Source: Erigeron canadensis
Lineage: Eukaryota > Streptophyta > Magnoliopsida > Asterales > Asteraceae
Assembly: GCF_010389155.1 (NCBI RefSeq)
Contig: NC_057766.1
Span: forward strand, 33,241,516-33,305,515
Direction: 5' to 3'
DNA length: 64,000 bases
Of the stretch, positions 22,601-33,856 are shown one piece after another. Numbering within the stretch: position 1 is the stretch's first letter; the number at the start of each line of letters is the position of its first letter. The position numbers and the translations under genes were made by a program. Below the pieces are notes generated by a model. The model was not told where the DNA came from. It saw only the letters and a program-made list of their open reading frames with translations, and did no database searches.

Positions 22601-24157
22601 AACCTTAACAAAAGTATAGAACCTAGATCTTTCTTTGAAGCTTGTAAAGATATAAATTGGGTGAATGCCATGAATGAAGAAATGGAAGCTTTAAATAGAA
22701 ACAACACTTGGTCTATTGTCACTTTACCTAAAGGTAGACAACCAATTGGTTGTAAATGGATTTATAAAATAAAGTATAAGTCAAATGGTGAAATAGAAAG
22801 GTACAAGGCTAGACTTGTGGCCAAGGGATTTGGTCAAAAGGCTGGTATAGACTTTGATGAAACTTTTTCACCTGTTGTTAAGATTATTACTGTTAGATGC
22901 TTGATATCTGTTGTTGTTCATCATAACTGGCCTTTGTACCAGTTAGATGTTAATAATGCTTTCTTGTATGGGGATTTAGATGAAGATGTGTACATGTATA
23001 TACCAGATGGTTATAATCAGAACAATGCTAATCTTGTTTGCAAACTAAATAAATCCTTATATGGTCTTAAACAAGCTCCAAGACAATAGAACTTTAAGTT
23101 GACACATGTTTTGCTTGAATGTGGCTTTGTTCAAAGTAAGTCTGATTACTCCTTGTTCACTAGAGAAGTTAATGACAAGTTTGTTGCTTTATTAGTATAT
23201 GTAGATGACATTGTGTTGACTGGTAATTGTAGTGTGGAAATCAATATTGTGAAAAACATGTTAAGCTCTAGATTCAAAGTTAAGGACCTTGGAAAGTTAA
23301 AGTACTTTCTGGGTATTGAGGTCTTAGAAACCAAAGAAGGATTGTGCTTGTCTCAAAGAAAATAATGCTTAAAACTTTTGAATGATTTTGGTATGCTTGG
23401 GTGCAAACCTGCCTTAACTCCTATGGAAATGAATAAAACCTTGAAACCTGCTTCAGAAAAACACAAACCTTTGGAGAACATTTCTGTTTATCAGAAACTC
23501 ATTGGTAAATTAATTTATCTAACTCTTACTAGACCTGATATAAGTTACTCTGTTCAAAGTTTGTCTCAATTCATGCATGCTCCTACTTATGAGCATTTTA
23601 ATCTTGCCCTAAGAGTTCTGAGATACTTGAAGAAAGCACCAGGTAATGGTTTGCATATTAAGAAAGGTAATGACCTCTCTCTTAAAGGCTTTGTTGATTC
23701 TGATTAGGGAAGATGCATTGTCTCTAGAAAATCTGTTACTGGTTTCTCTGTTTATCTTGGTAGTAACCTTGTCTCTTGGAAAAGTAAAAAACAAACTACT
23801 GTGGCCAAGTCCTCTGCTGAAGCAGAATATAGGGCTATGGCTGCAGTAACTTGTGAGATTATTTGGCTAAAAAATTTGTTACTTGACTTAAAAATCAATG
23901 TTCAAATTCCTGTAGAATTACACTGTGACAGCAATGCTGCTATTCAGATTGCTGCAAATCCTGTATTTCATGACAGAACAAAACACTTTGAAATTGATTT
24001 GCACTTCCTAAGGGAAAAAATTTCTGCTGGAATTTTGAAAACTGTTAAGGTGAAATCTGAACTTAACATTGCAGATTTGTTCACCAAAAGTTTAAGCATT
24101 AGCCAACATGATTTCTTGTGTAACAAACTTGGGCTTCTGAATCTGTTTAGAGCATGA
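19689..24157 (+). pseudogene. Copia gag-pol polyprotein, interrupted
   Basis: The frame opens at 19689 with an ATG 123 bp after the LTR. In order: gag with UBN2-type domain; zinc knuckle C-x2-C-x4-H-x4-C at residues 308-321; protease IIDSGA near residue 423; integrase with HHCC zinc site (near 21350-21450), D,D,E core (HIDVWGPY, RSDNGSEF, QQNGIAERKH) and GKTPYE; reverse transcriptase with QLDVNNAFL and YVDD at 23198-23209; RNase H with SSAEAEYRAM and CDSNAAIQIA, ending at 24157. Breaks: a one-base frame change near 22590 between integrase and RT, and stops at about 23088, 23364 and 23705. Two of the stops sit where a Trp codon is expected (TGG to TAG). The element cannot make a full polyprotein. 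Confidence 0.93.
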
Positions 24158-24170
24158 TCTTGAGGGGGGA

Positions 24171-24571
24171 TGTTATGAAGGCAAGATCATTTGATCATAT
24201 GCAACATTTACTTATTATGTCTATGCTTAATTGTAGACAAGGATCAAAGATGCTAAAGGCTAATGCTCGTGGACTAAAGCTGGAGAGAAAGGAAGTCAAA
24301 GGACTCAATTGAAAGGAAGCAGAATAGAGGGACTGAAGATATAAATTAATGGGTGTATATATACAAACCCTATTTTCCAATTTAGGGTTAACACCCATTA
24401 TATCATTCACACACAAAATGTGCAGCCATATCCCTTTCTTTTTAGATGAAAAAAATAAATCTGTATCTATATTTCTATATCGTATCTTAGATACATATTT
24501 CTCTTTATATTTATCATTGTATCAGAACATTTAAACTTTAATATCAATCATTCATTCATTCGGGTATCTTA
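24171..24571 (+). repeat. 3' LTR plus 55 bp of duplicated leader
   Basis: The 3' LTR proper ends at 24516. The match to the 5' side continues without a mismatch for another 55 bp (24517-24571), covering the primer-binding-site-like motif and the start of the leader. That stretch should not follow a 3' LTR in a simple insertion. Confidence 0.8.
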
Positions 24572-25194
24572 TTTGTATTACTTATCTCTTCAGTAAGATT
24601 ATTCTTGGATTGTGTTGTGGTTCTTTACAATCCACTTTTGCACAGAAAACACATTAAAGACTTGTAAAGTAGGATATACAATGAGTTCAAGTTACTGAAC
24701 CATTACCATTCACTTCAGGAAAATAATTTCGGTTGTATTAGCTCAGCATTGTTTTACATATTTAACGCTTCTGATTAATAAATATGTCTCTTTAGCGCCT
24801 CTAAGTTGCATATTTACATATACTTATACAAAAACGATTCATTAATTCAAGTATTCAATTTATATTTAGTACTTTTGATGCTCATATCATAACCACATCA
24901 TTATAATCATTCAAATTGACACAAGTATTATCTAATTAACTCTATTTGACGCATCATATGTAAAAGTATCATCTAATTAACTCTATTTGATACATCATAT
25001 GTAAAAATCATTATCTAATTTTAACGTCATATGATTTAATTTCAATTATCAAAATACCCAAGGCCTGGTTTCGATCATTTACCTCTTGAGCGTGTAGGTA
25101 TACGTGTTATCACTCATGTACTGCAGGGGTGTGCGGGTTCTAATTTCCAGCATACTGGATCATTAACTTTTAATACTTATGTTCTTACAAAAAA
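24572..25194. other. Intergenic between copia and Mutator-like elements
   Basis: AT-rich. It contains a partial tandem repeat of a 'TATCTAATTAACTCTATTTG' unit at about 24927-25020 (two full copies, one partial, period about 45 bp). No gene seen. Confidence 0.5.
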
Positions 25195-25910
25195 ATAAAT
25201 AAAGAGAAAATGTCACAAATGGTCCTTATGGTTTGTCATATTTGCATTTTGTCCCTTTGTGTTTTTCTTCCGTTGCAAACGGTCCCTGAATTTTTCATTT
25301 TCATTGATAATAATCGTTGACACTAACTTCTGTTAGTTTTGTCTGTTTAAAACTTTCACATGCGAACCACGTGAAAGTATAATCGTCTTTTTTGTAAACA
25401 CAAGGACTATATGTGATAAAAAAAAGCCTATTTTAATTAATAGTCATTATTTCTTTCAAAAAAGTATATATACATACTAAATAGTTTGTACAGGAGGATC
25501 CGCCCATCTTCTTTGCAAATGACAATTTGTTTCTTTCCTTTCCTTAACATATCCCATATCCCATGTCATCTAGTTTCTCCGTTCATCAATCCGTTCTCTA
25601 TATGTATTCATTTATATTTAGACATATATTTGCAGGGGTTAAGCGGTTAACTAGTATGCTTATAGCATCATGTTTCCACCATGATTTTTAGGGGGTAGAT
25701 TTTATATTCAAACATGTGATTTTCAGGGGAGGGGGGGGGGGAGTTTGTGAGGGGGAAACATGTTTCTTTCATGCTTCTAGCAGCATATTGTTTTTTCCCA
25801 TATTTGTATATTAGTGTATAGAGGTGAGTTATTTTGAAAACTCATAAAAAAAAAAACAAAAACTCAATAATCATTCTAGACCACACATTCGTTCTCTCTT
25901 TCTCTCTTTT

Positions 25911-26612
25911 CAATTAAATAATAAAATTCACTCAAATCATTCAAAATGCTTTATCTCACAAACCGTAAATCTTTAGACGAAACAAAAAGCATGGGTAGTC
26001 TTAAAATTTCGTCTTCTTTCATTAGAGATTTAATTCAATATACTTTTGACGACTTTTTAATTTCTTTTTTTTTGGTATACACATAACTTACACATGTGTA
26101 GGTTGAACAAAAATTATGATTCGAAGCGGGCTTCGCCTTTAAGGATATTCATAAACCAAAGCTGGTGGGGGTTATAGGTCATTGAGCGTAATAGGTCATA
26201 GTGTGATAGGTCATAGAGGGTGATAGGTCATAGGGGATGACCGGTGATGGGTGATCTACCTAACGGGCTCCGCTCTTAGTCGCTAAGTCTCCGCCATGGA
26301 CTGACGGGATTTGCCCTTGGCCACCATGGCTCCGCCATGGATTGACGGGCTCCGCCTTTAACCTTCATTGTTGTGTACATATGTTCATTTACTAATTTAC
26401 ATGTGAAAACAATGATCCTACACATGTGTAGGTAAACAAGTACAAGATGAAAAAAAACAAAAATTAAAAAGTCGTCAAAAGTATATCGAATTGGATCTCT
26501 CATGAAAAAGGACGAAATTTTAAGATTACTCATGCTTTTTGTTTCGTCTAACGATTTACGGTTTATGAAATAAAACATTTTGAATGATTTGGGTGAATTT
26601 TATTACGAAATT
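25911..26612. mobile_element. Nested inverted-repeat element inside the Mutator-like element
   Basis: Arms of about 180-200 bp (25911-26110 and 26403-26612) are inverted copies. They share AAATTTCGTC, GACTTTTTAATT/AATTAAAAAGTC and the palindromic ACACATGTGTAGG. The centre (26130-26370) is a GGTCATAG...-type repeat followed by GGGCTCCGCC-rich sequence. One arm plus centre has a relative at 31790-32015. Family unknown; no clear TSD. Confidence 0.6.
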
Positions 26613-26639
26613 TAATAACCCTTCCTGTTAGTGTATATA

Positions 26640-27340
26640 TGTATCTGTTTTTATCTATTTACTAAACAGGAGGGGATCCTATATTATCTCAAAAACCCAC
26701 TAGCCGGAATACTCACTGCCGAGCATAAAATCCCTCGATCTAGCTATCCGCCTTTCCATTTTATTCTTTCTTTCGCTCCTTTCTCTTCTTTTTTTTCCTC
26801 ATCCCTTGTTTTCTATTTCGCCGGAAAAACGTGATTTCACCGGAAGTAACCAAGCACTCATGGATCTGAAAAAGCTTCTCCCTTTTTTGCTACAGTATCT
26901 GGCTACGTTTATCAAGATTAAAATCTTGGTGTGTGTGTGTCTGTGTTAAATGTATAATTATGTACATCTACTCAGATATATTTAAGATTTTTAAGGTGCT
27001 ATAATGATTCCTATTTCGGTTGCTTTTAAGGTGAAATAATAATTAATTACAATAGGTTTAGTTGTTTGGATTCATTCCAGATATAATATATATACAGAGA
27101 TATGTACATTTTGACAGAGAATTAGATATGCATATAGGTTTAGTTGTTTGAGATTTATTCTTGTATGTAATTAGTCTTTGTGTTTGTGTAGATTCAGTGA
27201 AGAGGCTCTGTTTATGGTTTTGATTGTTATATTAGATTTTGAAAAATAAAGAAGATGAAAGCATTTGATATTAGATTTGGGTTTTTATATCTAATCTTTG
27301 AATTTCAAGAAATTAGTTATTATTATTATTATTAATTGTT
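26640..27340 (+). pseudogene. Captured gene 5' segment inside the Mutator-like element (candidate)
   Basis: This stretch differs from the transposon arms. It has a CT-rich leader (about 26745-26820), a short open frame from the ATG near 26860 reading roughly MDLKKLLPFLLQYLAT, then GTGTGTGTG like an intron start, followed by T-rich intron-like DNA to about 27340. That looks like the promoter-proximal end, first exon and first intron of an ordinary gene acquired by the element. The donor gene is not recognised. The 67-codon open frame at 26631-26834 lies in the leader and is probably not coding. Confidence 0.4.
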
Positions 27341-27665
27341 ATGATGATGATATGAAAATCTCGAGATGATGATGAGGAGGATGACAAGTTTATACCAAAA
27401 AAAAGATGGTTAAAAGAGGATGAGTGTTTTAAAGATAAAATTATCAAAATGTCCTCATGTGCAATGTACATGTGAGATTTAACGGAGAAAACTAATAGAA
27501 GTTAGTGTTAGGGATTATTGGCAATGAAAATGGCAAATTCAGGGACCGTTTGCAACGGAAAAAAAAGCACAGGTTTAAAATGCGAATATGACAAACCACA
27601 TGGACCATTTGTGACATTTTCTCATAAATAAATAAATAAATAAAACCTAAGGCATAACTAATACA

Positions 27666-27870
27666 TTAAGGTGACGTTTGTTTTCGACTTAATTAATTAA
27701 GTCGTGACTTAATCAAAAATACATAATCCATTAAGTCATCAAAAGTGTTTGTTTTTTTGACTTAATAAACAAAATACAACTTAATTAACTTAATTTATAC
27801 AAACATTACTTATTCATTCAGTCACTTAATCAATTCAGTCACTTAATGGTTAAAAAACAAACAGGTTCTA
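27666..27870. mobile_element. Small MITE-like palindromic element
   Basis: The ends are inverted: TTAAGGTGACGTTTGTTTT on the left and AAAAACAAACAGGTTCTAAG on the right. The arms are rich in TTAATTAAGTC / GACTTAATT. Length is about 205 bp. No certain TSD. hAT-type is possible. Confidence 0.5.
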
Positions 27871-28569
27871 AGTTAAGCGTTGAACAAAATTTCTATACAC
27901 AATGTCTCAAAAAGTTGTGATGTAATGAGGGAGGGAGTGGTCACCCGTCTTCCCCCAACACTAACCAATAAAAATTTGACACCTCATTTTTCTCTATTTT
28001 TCCCCATCTTCCCCAAATCACTGACGCCACTTTCCTCCATCTTCCCCCAATCACCACCTAATCATTTCTTTTTCATTTATTTTTAATACTATAAATTTTT
28101 GAAAACTATATAAAATTTAACATGTGTCACACCCCACTTTAGGCGGAATCGTAGGATATGACGAAATGACATAGCATAGCACATGGAATTTATAATAGAG
28201 TTATACTAATGAAATCCAAATAAATATAATTCACACAAGCAGCATAAGTCTAGGCAACACGCCTCAAATAGCAAAAGATGTAGCAAATAGCAAATAGAGT
28301 TCAATATTCAAATGCAACTAGGAGTCCATGAAGGATCTCTTTATTAGTCTTCCTAAAGTCCTTAATATTCAGTCTCCTTAAGCATTGTTATTACCTGAAA
28401 ATGAATGCTCAAAAATGTCAACATAATGTTGGTGAGTTTGTAGGTTTAAAGTACTACAAATGAATTTGTTGTGCATGATATAAGAAGTTTGGACAATAGT
28501 GTAAATATAAACATGTAGTAGCATGTATGCATACCAAATACTAATCAATGCCATCATAGTTTTCCAACA

Positions 28570-28815
28570 ACACAACCTCATCACTCCTGCCAACAACTCA
28601 ATCACACATTACCTACCAACAACTCAATCACACATTGTATACCAACAAAGTACCAGCTGGAGTATAAAGTTGGTTAATAGTTATCAAATAATCTTCAATA
28701 GATATTGACAGACATCTATTGCCGTAAATAGTCTTCAATAGATATCGACAGACATCTATTGCCATAAATAGTCTTCAATAGATATCGACAGACATCTATT
28801 GCATCATAGAAATCA
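28570..28815. repeat. Two short tandem arrays inside the LTR-type insertion
   Basis: Array 1 (about 28590-28640): 'CCAACAACTCAATCACACATT' type units of about 30 bp, two copies. Array 2 (about 28690-28800): units of about 48 bp containing TCTTCAATAGATATCGACAG and ACATCTATTGCC, just over two copies. Within array 2, CAATAGAT and ATCTATTG form small hairpins. Confidence 0.75.
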
Positions 28816-30354
28816 ACATAAGCAAGCTAGCATACACATTTCATAATTACACGTATTTGTTCAAGAAAACAAACTAGTTTTGGCACAACTAGTAAAGAAA
28901 TGAAAAGTGTTTTGAGCATCATTTTCACCCAAAGAAATAATATAAAAAGGGCAACGAAACTCACCTCAACAAGCAGTAGTTGTGCAAAGTCCAAAAATAT
29001 CACTAGAATCTACACAAGAGGTATAAGAACAAGTTACAATTATGAACATGGTCAATAACCGTCCATTGTAACCCGTATTTGATGAAATACACATATGGCT
29101 ACTTTCAAAATATTCACAACCTGATTTGTCATATATTATTAATTTACGAGTCACATAACTTAATATAGAGTATTTGTCTTCATGATTTATGATTAATTTC
29201 TACAAGCTCATATTTACTAGAATTTTTGGTAACTTTATCTATTTTTATTATGGATGAAACTAGCTAACCAAGACCCTTAATTTTGACCATCGTAACTTTT
29301 GAGTGTTAGATACTTACATGGATTTTTAGAGAATTTATTTTGTACGTTAATTGTTATTAAAAATTCGATAATTACAGACTAGTCAGAAAAGTCACTGTTT
29401 GCGCGCAAAAAAGTTTTATAAAAGTTAAAGACTTTCGAAGCTTCAAAAAAATCCATTCTTTTTTGCTATCAACTCTTAACATCTTAAACATGTTTTTGGA
29501 AAAACATAAACTTCCAGTTCTTAATATTGAACAAGATATGATTATTTGAAGTCGACCTAAATCTGTTCGAAAAACTCAGCTTTGAGCAGTTTTCTTATAA
29601 AATTCGTTTGATAAACTTAAACTTCATATTTTGACACGAAACCACTTCCACCAGAAAGTACACTTCTTGAACTTAATTTTAGACACCAAAGACGTGACTT
29701 AACCATCTTCCATGACCAAGATACGATCTTTCAAAGTTAACAAACTAAATCTGTCCAGATTCTGAAGTAATTCCAACTTACTATTTTAAAGACTACTACA
29801 ACTAAATGTTATATATAAACTTTCATTAGTTATTATAAATTTTGCCATAATATATATTCATCAAATATGTTAATTATAATATAAGATCAATAAATATTAA
29901 GCTATATTTATATATATGAAAAGATAAGTAATATAACCAAAGATTAATGATCACTCCTTAGATACCTTAACAACGTAAACAATAATTCTATAAGAATATT
30001 ACCCATAGATTTTATATAAAAGATCTTTTAAAAACATAAAAAAAAAAAAAAGTTAATTTAGACTCATCAAAATTCAAGAATTCTATAGGATGATTGTTTT
30101 GACAATTGAGTGATTAAGAAAATTAGATGTTGTGATGGTGTTTTGGTTTTTGTGTTTGACGGCAGAGAAGCAACAGAAGTTATGTTTTAGATTTTTGTTT
30201 TGATCAATAATGCTGCATATATTTTATAAATATAAAGATAGGTATTTGAGTTATTATATAATTAAGATAGATAATAAATTATTATACTCAAGATTTGTTG
30301 GGATATAATATCTTTAAACCGAAAATTCCATGCTAAGCATATAGGATATTGTGT

Positions 30355-30605
30355 TTGATGATGGTTGGATCAGTGGCAAACACCCTTGCCTCTGGAGACA
30401 GAGGTCATGGGTTCGATTCTTCATCTCATTCAAAGGTTGGAGGGCCTTTTCTACCATTTAGGTAGAAACTGAAAGCAGCCTTTCTACTTAGATAGAGGTA
30501 AGGTCTGCCTACATCTTAACCTCCCCCATAAACCGTCGAGGTATTGGGGCTCAAAACCCGCGAAAAGTGGCACTGAGCAGTTACTTACTTACTTACTTTT
30601 TGTTG
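30355..30605 (+). mobile_element. tRNA-derived SINE nested in the LTR-type insertion
   Basis: Box A-like TGGATCAGTGGCAAACACC near 30366 and box B-like GGTCATGGGTTCGATTC near 30403 are followed by a body with 'TTAGGTAGAAA' / 'TTAGATAGAGG' and 'GGGGCTCAAAACCCGCG', then a TTAC(TTAC)n tail and T run ending near 30600. That is the common plant SINE layout. A possible imperfect TSD (TTGATG..TTGGAT) flanks it. Not a tRNA gene. Confidence 0.75.
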
Positions 30606-31749
30606 ATGTTGGATTATGACTAATTTGCTTGTACTTTATTTACTTAAAATGATAAATTATCTAGTATTATCATTATTATTATAGAAAAATGGGACTCTAA
30701 ATCCCTTTTGTTTCTGACCGACTCACTAACCAGGAGTCATGCATCACTTAATATGTTATATGCTTTTTATTTAATATTTTTGTTCCGTGAGGTAATTTGG
30801 TTATTTCCTAAATTTGCTTAAGGAGTTATTATTATCAATTCTAACTATTGTAACTTTCTTCGATGATTATAGACTTAAACTCACTACTAAGTAGTGTATA
30901 GAGATTTATTAATATCTAGAATTGAATATGACATATGTCTATATGTCTAGCTATCAATGGGAATAATTATAACCGTCTAAGTTTAGAAAGATAGAGTGAC
31001 TAAATCCTAAACTATTAGAAATTTAAGTAATAGGAATCAAATATTGGATTGATCACAACATCTCTGCGTTTGTTATACTATGTAGGCAAAGTGACTAGTC
31101 AAGATATTTAGAATTCAAGTTAGAGACTATAATAAATTATCAGTTTTGGTGACGGATGTCACAACATGTTTATATATAAATACAATTTAAAAAAAAGGAG
31201 TAAAACACAAATACTTTGACTACAGGGACTGAAATGCAATTAGTAATAAATAAAAACAATTTTAAATATAAACTACAGGGACTCAAATGCAATTAACAAA
31301 TAAGTAAAAATATTAAAAATTTGAAACAGATCTGAATTTGCATCTTCTTCTTCACAATATACCTTCAAAAGATGCTTCATCCATCGACTTAGAAAAAAAA
31401 AAGAAAAGATTTGACCATTGTGGGGTCCTCACTCAACCAATCATAGCCTCTTTTCTTTCCTCTCTCCTTCTTCCCCCCATCGGGGTTCTTTCCCGGTTTT
31501 TTCCCTCTCTCTTCTGCGGGTAACCGCCGGCAGCAGTGTGCCCGCGCGGCCCCGCTTCCCCGCGACCACTCCCTCCCCCCTAAGGTATAAAACTCACATA
31601 TGTTACTTTTTCAGGTTTATTTTATACACAGTATACGTACGTTATAGATTTTAAGTCATATTTCTACATGTTACAATCGTCACCTATGTGTTGGTTTATC
31701 TATCAATAAGATCGAAACAATTATCATTACGATTAAAGTTATGTAGTTA

Positions 31750-32020
31750 AAAAAAGAGAAAGGTACCTGCAAGTTGCGGCGGTAATGGAGGTGATGACGG
31801 GTTGATAATGTAATAGAGGTGGCGGTGGTGGGGTGATCTACCTGATGGTTCGCCCTTAGCCGTACAAGCTCCAGCCTCGGATTTAAAAATTTATCGAAAG
31901 TATATCGAATGACTCATAATGAAATAGCATGAAATTTTAACACCACCCATATAATTTTTATAATTTATCGATGTACGGTTTTTGAGATAAAGAATTTTGA
32001 ATAAATTAGAATAATAAAAT
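31750..32020. mobile_element. Fragment related to the nested element at 25.9-26.6 kb
   Basis: Here 'GGTGATCTACCTGATGG' plus a GCCCTTAGCCGTACAAGCTCC stretch (written split: GCCCTTAGCC, GTACAAGCTCC) resembles 26250-26285. The sequence at 31890-32010 (AAAGTATATCGAATGA, TGTACGGTTTTTGAGATAAA) matches the arm at 26475-26600. The left side carries GGTACCTGCAAGTTGCGGCGG, similar to the Helitron-like termini at 39.1 and 40.9 kb. Confidence 0.45.
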
Positions 32021-33856
32021 GATTTATGGAGGGGAGTGGAAAAAATGAATGGTTGAGATTTGAGAAGAAAAAAAAAGGTATTATAGTTATTTTAGGTAAA
32101 TATAAAAGAAATAGGATGAACATTTCCTTTTAAGAAAGTAAATGTTGAAACTTAGGTCATCTTCAATAGATAAACCATGACAGTTTGCATATTGAGGTTC
32201 TCAAAATGCTTCCATTGGAGTCTCAAAATGCTAACCAAGATGCTCAAACAAAATGTCAATAAACATGTTGAAAGTATTTCTTATAGTGGGTCCTAAGTTT
32301 CTTTTCTTTTGTCTTTTTTTTTTCTATATAACAATTAAGATAATGTGTTTTTAAATATAATATAAATGGTAATGTGATATGGGTAAATTGAGTTTCAGTA
32401 TATTGGGTTGCACACAAAATAAGTTCAGTGTGTTATGTCTAGTATGTTAGAGCATTTTATAAAAACCATTAGAGATGGCTTTAAAATGTGGTTTAGATGT
32501 ATTGTATATTATGTATTAGCACGTGTACATCATTGAAAGTTGAAACTTAAAATCCTATTTGTTTTATAATAATAGATATATAAATATACTTATAGTTGTA
32601 TGACAAATAACTGAATTATCATTTGAAGAAAAAACATAGTTGGTGCGACGCTGCATATCTACTGTCATTCTGTCAAGTTGTATTCAAATATCAAATCCAA
32701 AAGTCAAATGATATGTCAATAAAGATTAAAGAGCACGTGAATAATAGGATACAAATATGGGGATAATAAGTATGCTGCTTGAAGCACCATATTTTCATGA
32801 TTTTGTGAGGGTGATGATTTTATATTTACACATATAATTTTCAGGGGAGGGGGAGGGAGATTATGAGGGAGAATGGAAGATGATATATGCTTATAGCATA
32901 TTTGTTTTTCTCTACAAATATACGTATGATTGGTATGAACTATGAAGAATTGAAGATTGCAGTATGTTGGGCTGGGTTCATGGAGCTCAATTTACAGTGA
33001 TAGAAATTTAAATGGGCTTTGGCCCGTTACATGTTCAAACATAGTTCTAGAGTGTAATGGTATTTTATTTTTCTACTAAAAAAAGTTACTTTTTTGATCG
33101 GTTTTGTTTGGCTTTTTTTTTTTTAGGTCTTGTTTGGGGTTACATCAAAAATATCGTGAGGTGAAAATCGATGGCTCAGCCTTCACTAATGGAGTCTTTC
33201 TTTAACTATTTTGCAACCTTAGCAGTTAAAGATCCATAACTATTGTTTTGTGAGTTTTGTACTTTATATTTTCGGCCTCTAGCATCTTGTTAGTCGGTCT
33301 TTTTTATACAATAATCTTTTTGCTGTTAAAAAAAAAAGTTACTTTTTTGTTCTCATCCACATAATCAAAACTTCGTACTACAACAATAGACATCAAAGTC
33401 AGTATGACTACCAAACATTATTTAATATTCTCTATCATTATTGTAACAATATATCTTTTGATGCCATTTAAATATTGATAACTTGTTATTGGGAAAAAAA
33501 GAATAGTTTTTTTCTTGATATTCAACGGATGTTTATATACCCACTTAATCAGATGTAGATGAAGAAATTGAGTTTAAATAAACATAGTTATGAATGTTAA
33601 TGTGGATATGGATTTGAATGTGGGTGTAAATATGATTTCACTCAATCCGTACTAATCCATCATCATCTCTACTTATAACCAAAGCGGCCAAAATATTTTG
33701 ATTCAGCCAATACATTAAGTTTCACTAAACCAGTCTTTGCTTTTAGATCTAATGGCATTTTGGGCCTCACTAATATTATAAAGTCTTAAGTTCGAATCTT
33801 GTTATTGTATTTTTATCAGAAATAATGGGCCCGGTCTCTTTAGAGTTTAGATAGAT
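32021..33856. other. Intergenic with degenerate MITEs
   Basis: At about 32155-32490 a 'TCATCTTCAATAGAT' start and 'CCATTAGAGATGG' end suggest a MITE of about 330 bp. At 32770-32905 a fold-back segment has ends ATGCTGCTTGAAGCA / ATATGCTTATAGCATA around a GGGGAGGGGGAGGGAG run, and a relative lies at 25660-25790. A tRNA box B-like AAGTTCGAATCTTG at about 33789 may mark a broken SINE. No gene seen. Confidence 0.4.

Larger units (their letters stand above)
19221..24516 (+). mobile_element. Ty1/copia LTR retrotransposon, young but disabled
   Basis: Two LTRs (19221-19566 and 24171-24516) begin TGTTATGAAGG and end ATTTATCA. They differ at five of 346 positions by my count, so the insertion is recent. 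A primer-binding-site-like TGTATCAGAAC (complement of initiator tRNA-Met end) starts at 19568, and a polypurine tract TTGAGGGGGGA ends at 24170. The gag-pol order protease-integrase-RT-RNase H defines Ty1/copia. No 5-bp TSD is found: ATCCA precedes the 5' LTR and is not repeated after the 3' LTR. It lies about 270 bp downstream of the 5-phosphatase gene, in the same orientation. Confidence 0.95.
25204..27623. mobile_element. Non-autonomous Mutator-like element (2.42 kb) with long TIRs
   Basis: Terminal inverted repeats of about 145 bp: 25204-25350 starts GAGAAAATGTCACAAATGG, and 27478-27623 ends with the complement GTGACATTTTCTC. Both contain the 'CGTTTGCAACGGAA' core. The element is flanked by ATAAATAAA at 25195-25203 and 27624-27632. 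Long TIRs plus a 9-bp TSD are the Mutator pattern. No transposase is present. The interior holds a second inverted repeat and a gene-like segment, described separately, as in Pack-MULE elements. Confidence 0.8.
28125..31163. mobile_element. LTR-type insertion (probably solo LTR of a Ty3/gypsy-like element), 3.04 kb
   Basis: It begins TGTCACACCCC, a common start for plant gypsy LTRs, and ends GGATGTCACA. Short inverted ends (TGTCACA / TGTCACA-like) and TG...CA borders are present. It is flanked by the direct repeat ACATG at 28120-28124 and 31164-31168. There is no primer-binding site, gag or pol, and no second LTR, so a solo LTR or a large non-coding derivative is most likely. The twin element at 35.2 kb shows the site without the insertion. 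It contains two short tandem arrays and a SINE. Confidence 0.7.
27926..31580. mobile_element. PIF/Harbinger-like element 1, split by a later insertion
   Basis: The outer ends GAGGGAGGGAGTGGTCACC (left) and its inverted counterpart ending CCACTCCCTCCCCCC (right) are flanked by TAA at 27923-27925 and 31581-31583, the 3-bp TSD type of PIF/Harbinger. Excluding the 28125-31163 insertion and its extra ACATG, the element is about 611 bp. Its two halves match, in inverse orientation, the two halves of the 660-bp element at 35220-35879. It encodes no transposase. The 61- and 78-codon frames at 31338-31654 lie in its CT-rich arm and are not genes. Confidence 0.75.

Noticed and set aside
24517..24571. 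Treating 24571 as a certain end of the 3' LTR
   Set aside because: The LTR would then contain the primer-binding-site-like motif and would not end in CA. The shorter border at 24516 fits LTR rules better, so the extra 55 bp is reported as an anomaly.
28690..28800. Regularly spaced repeats resembling a CRISPR array
   Set aside because: Only about two contiguous 48-bp units without unique spacers, inside a plant LTR-type element. A simple tandem repeat.
31338..31654. Overlapping 61- and 78-codon frames with Pro/Ser-rich products
   Set aside because: They lie in the CT-rich arm of the PIF-like element, and the same arm recurs inverted at 35.2-35.4 kb.
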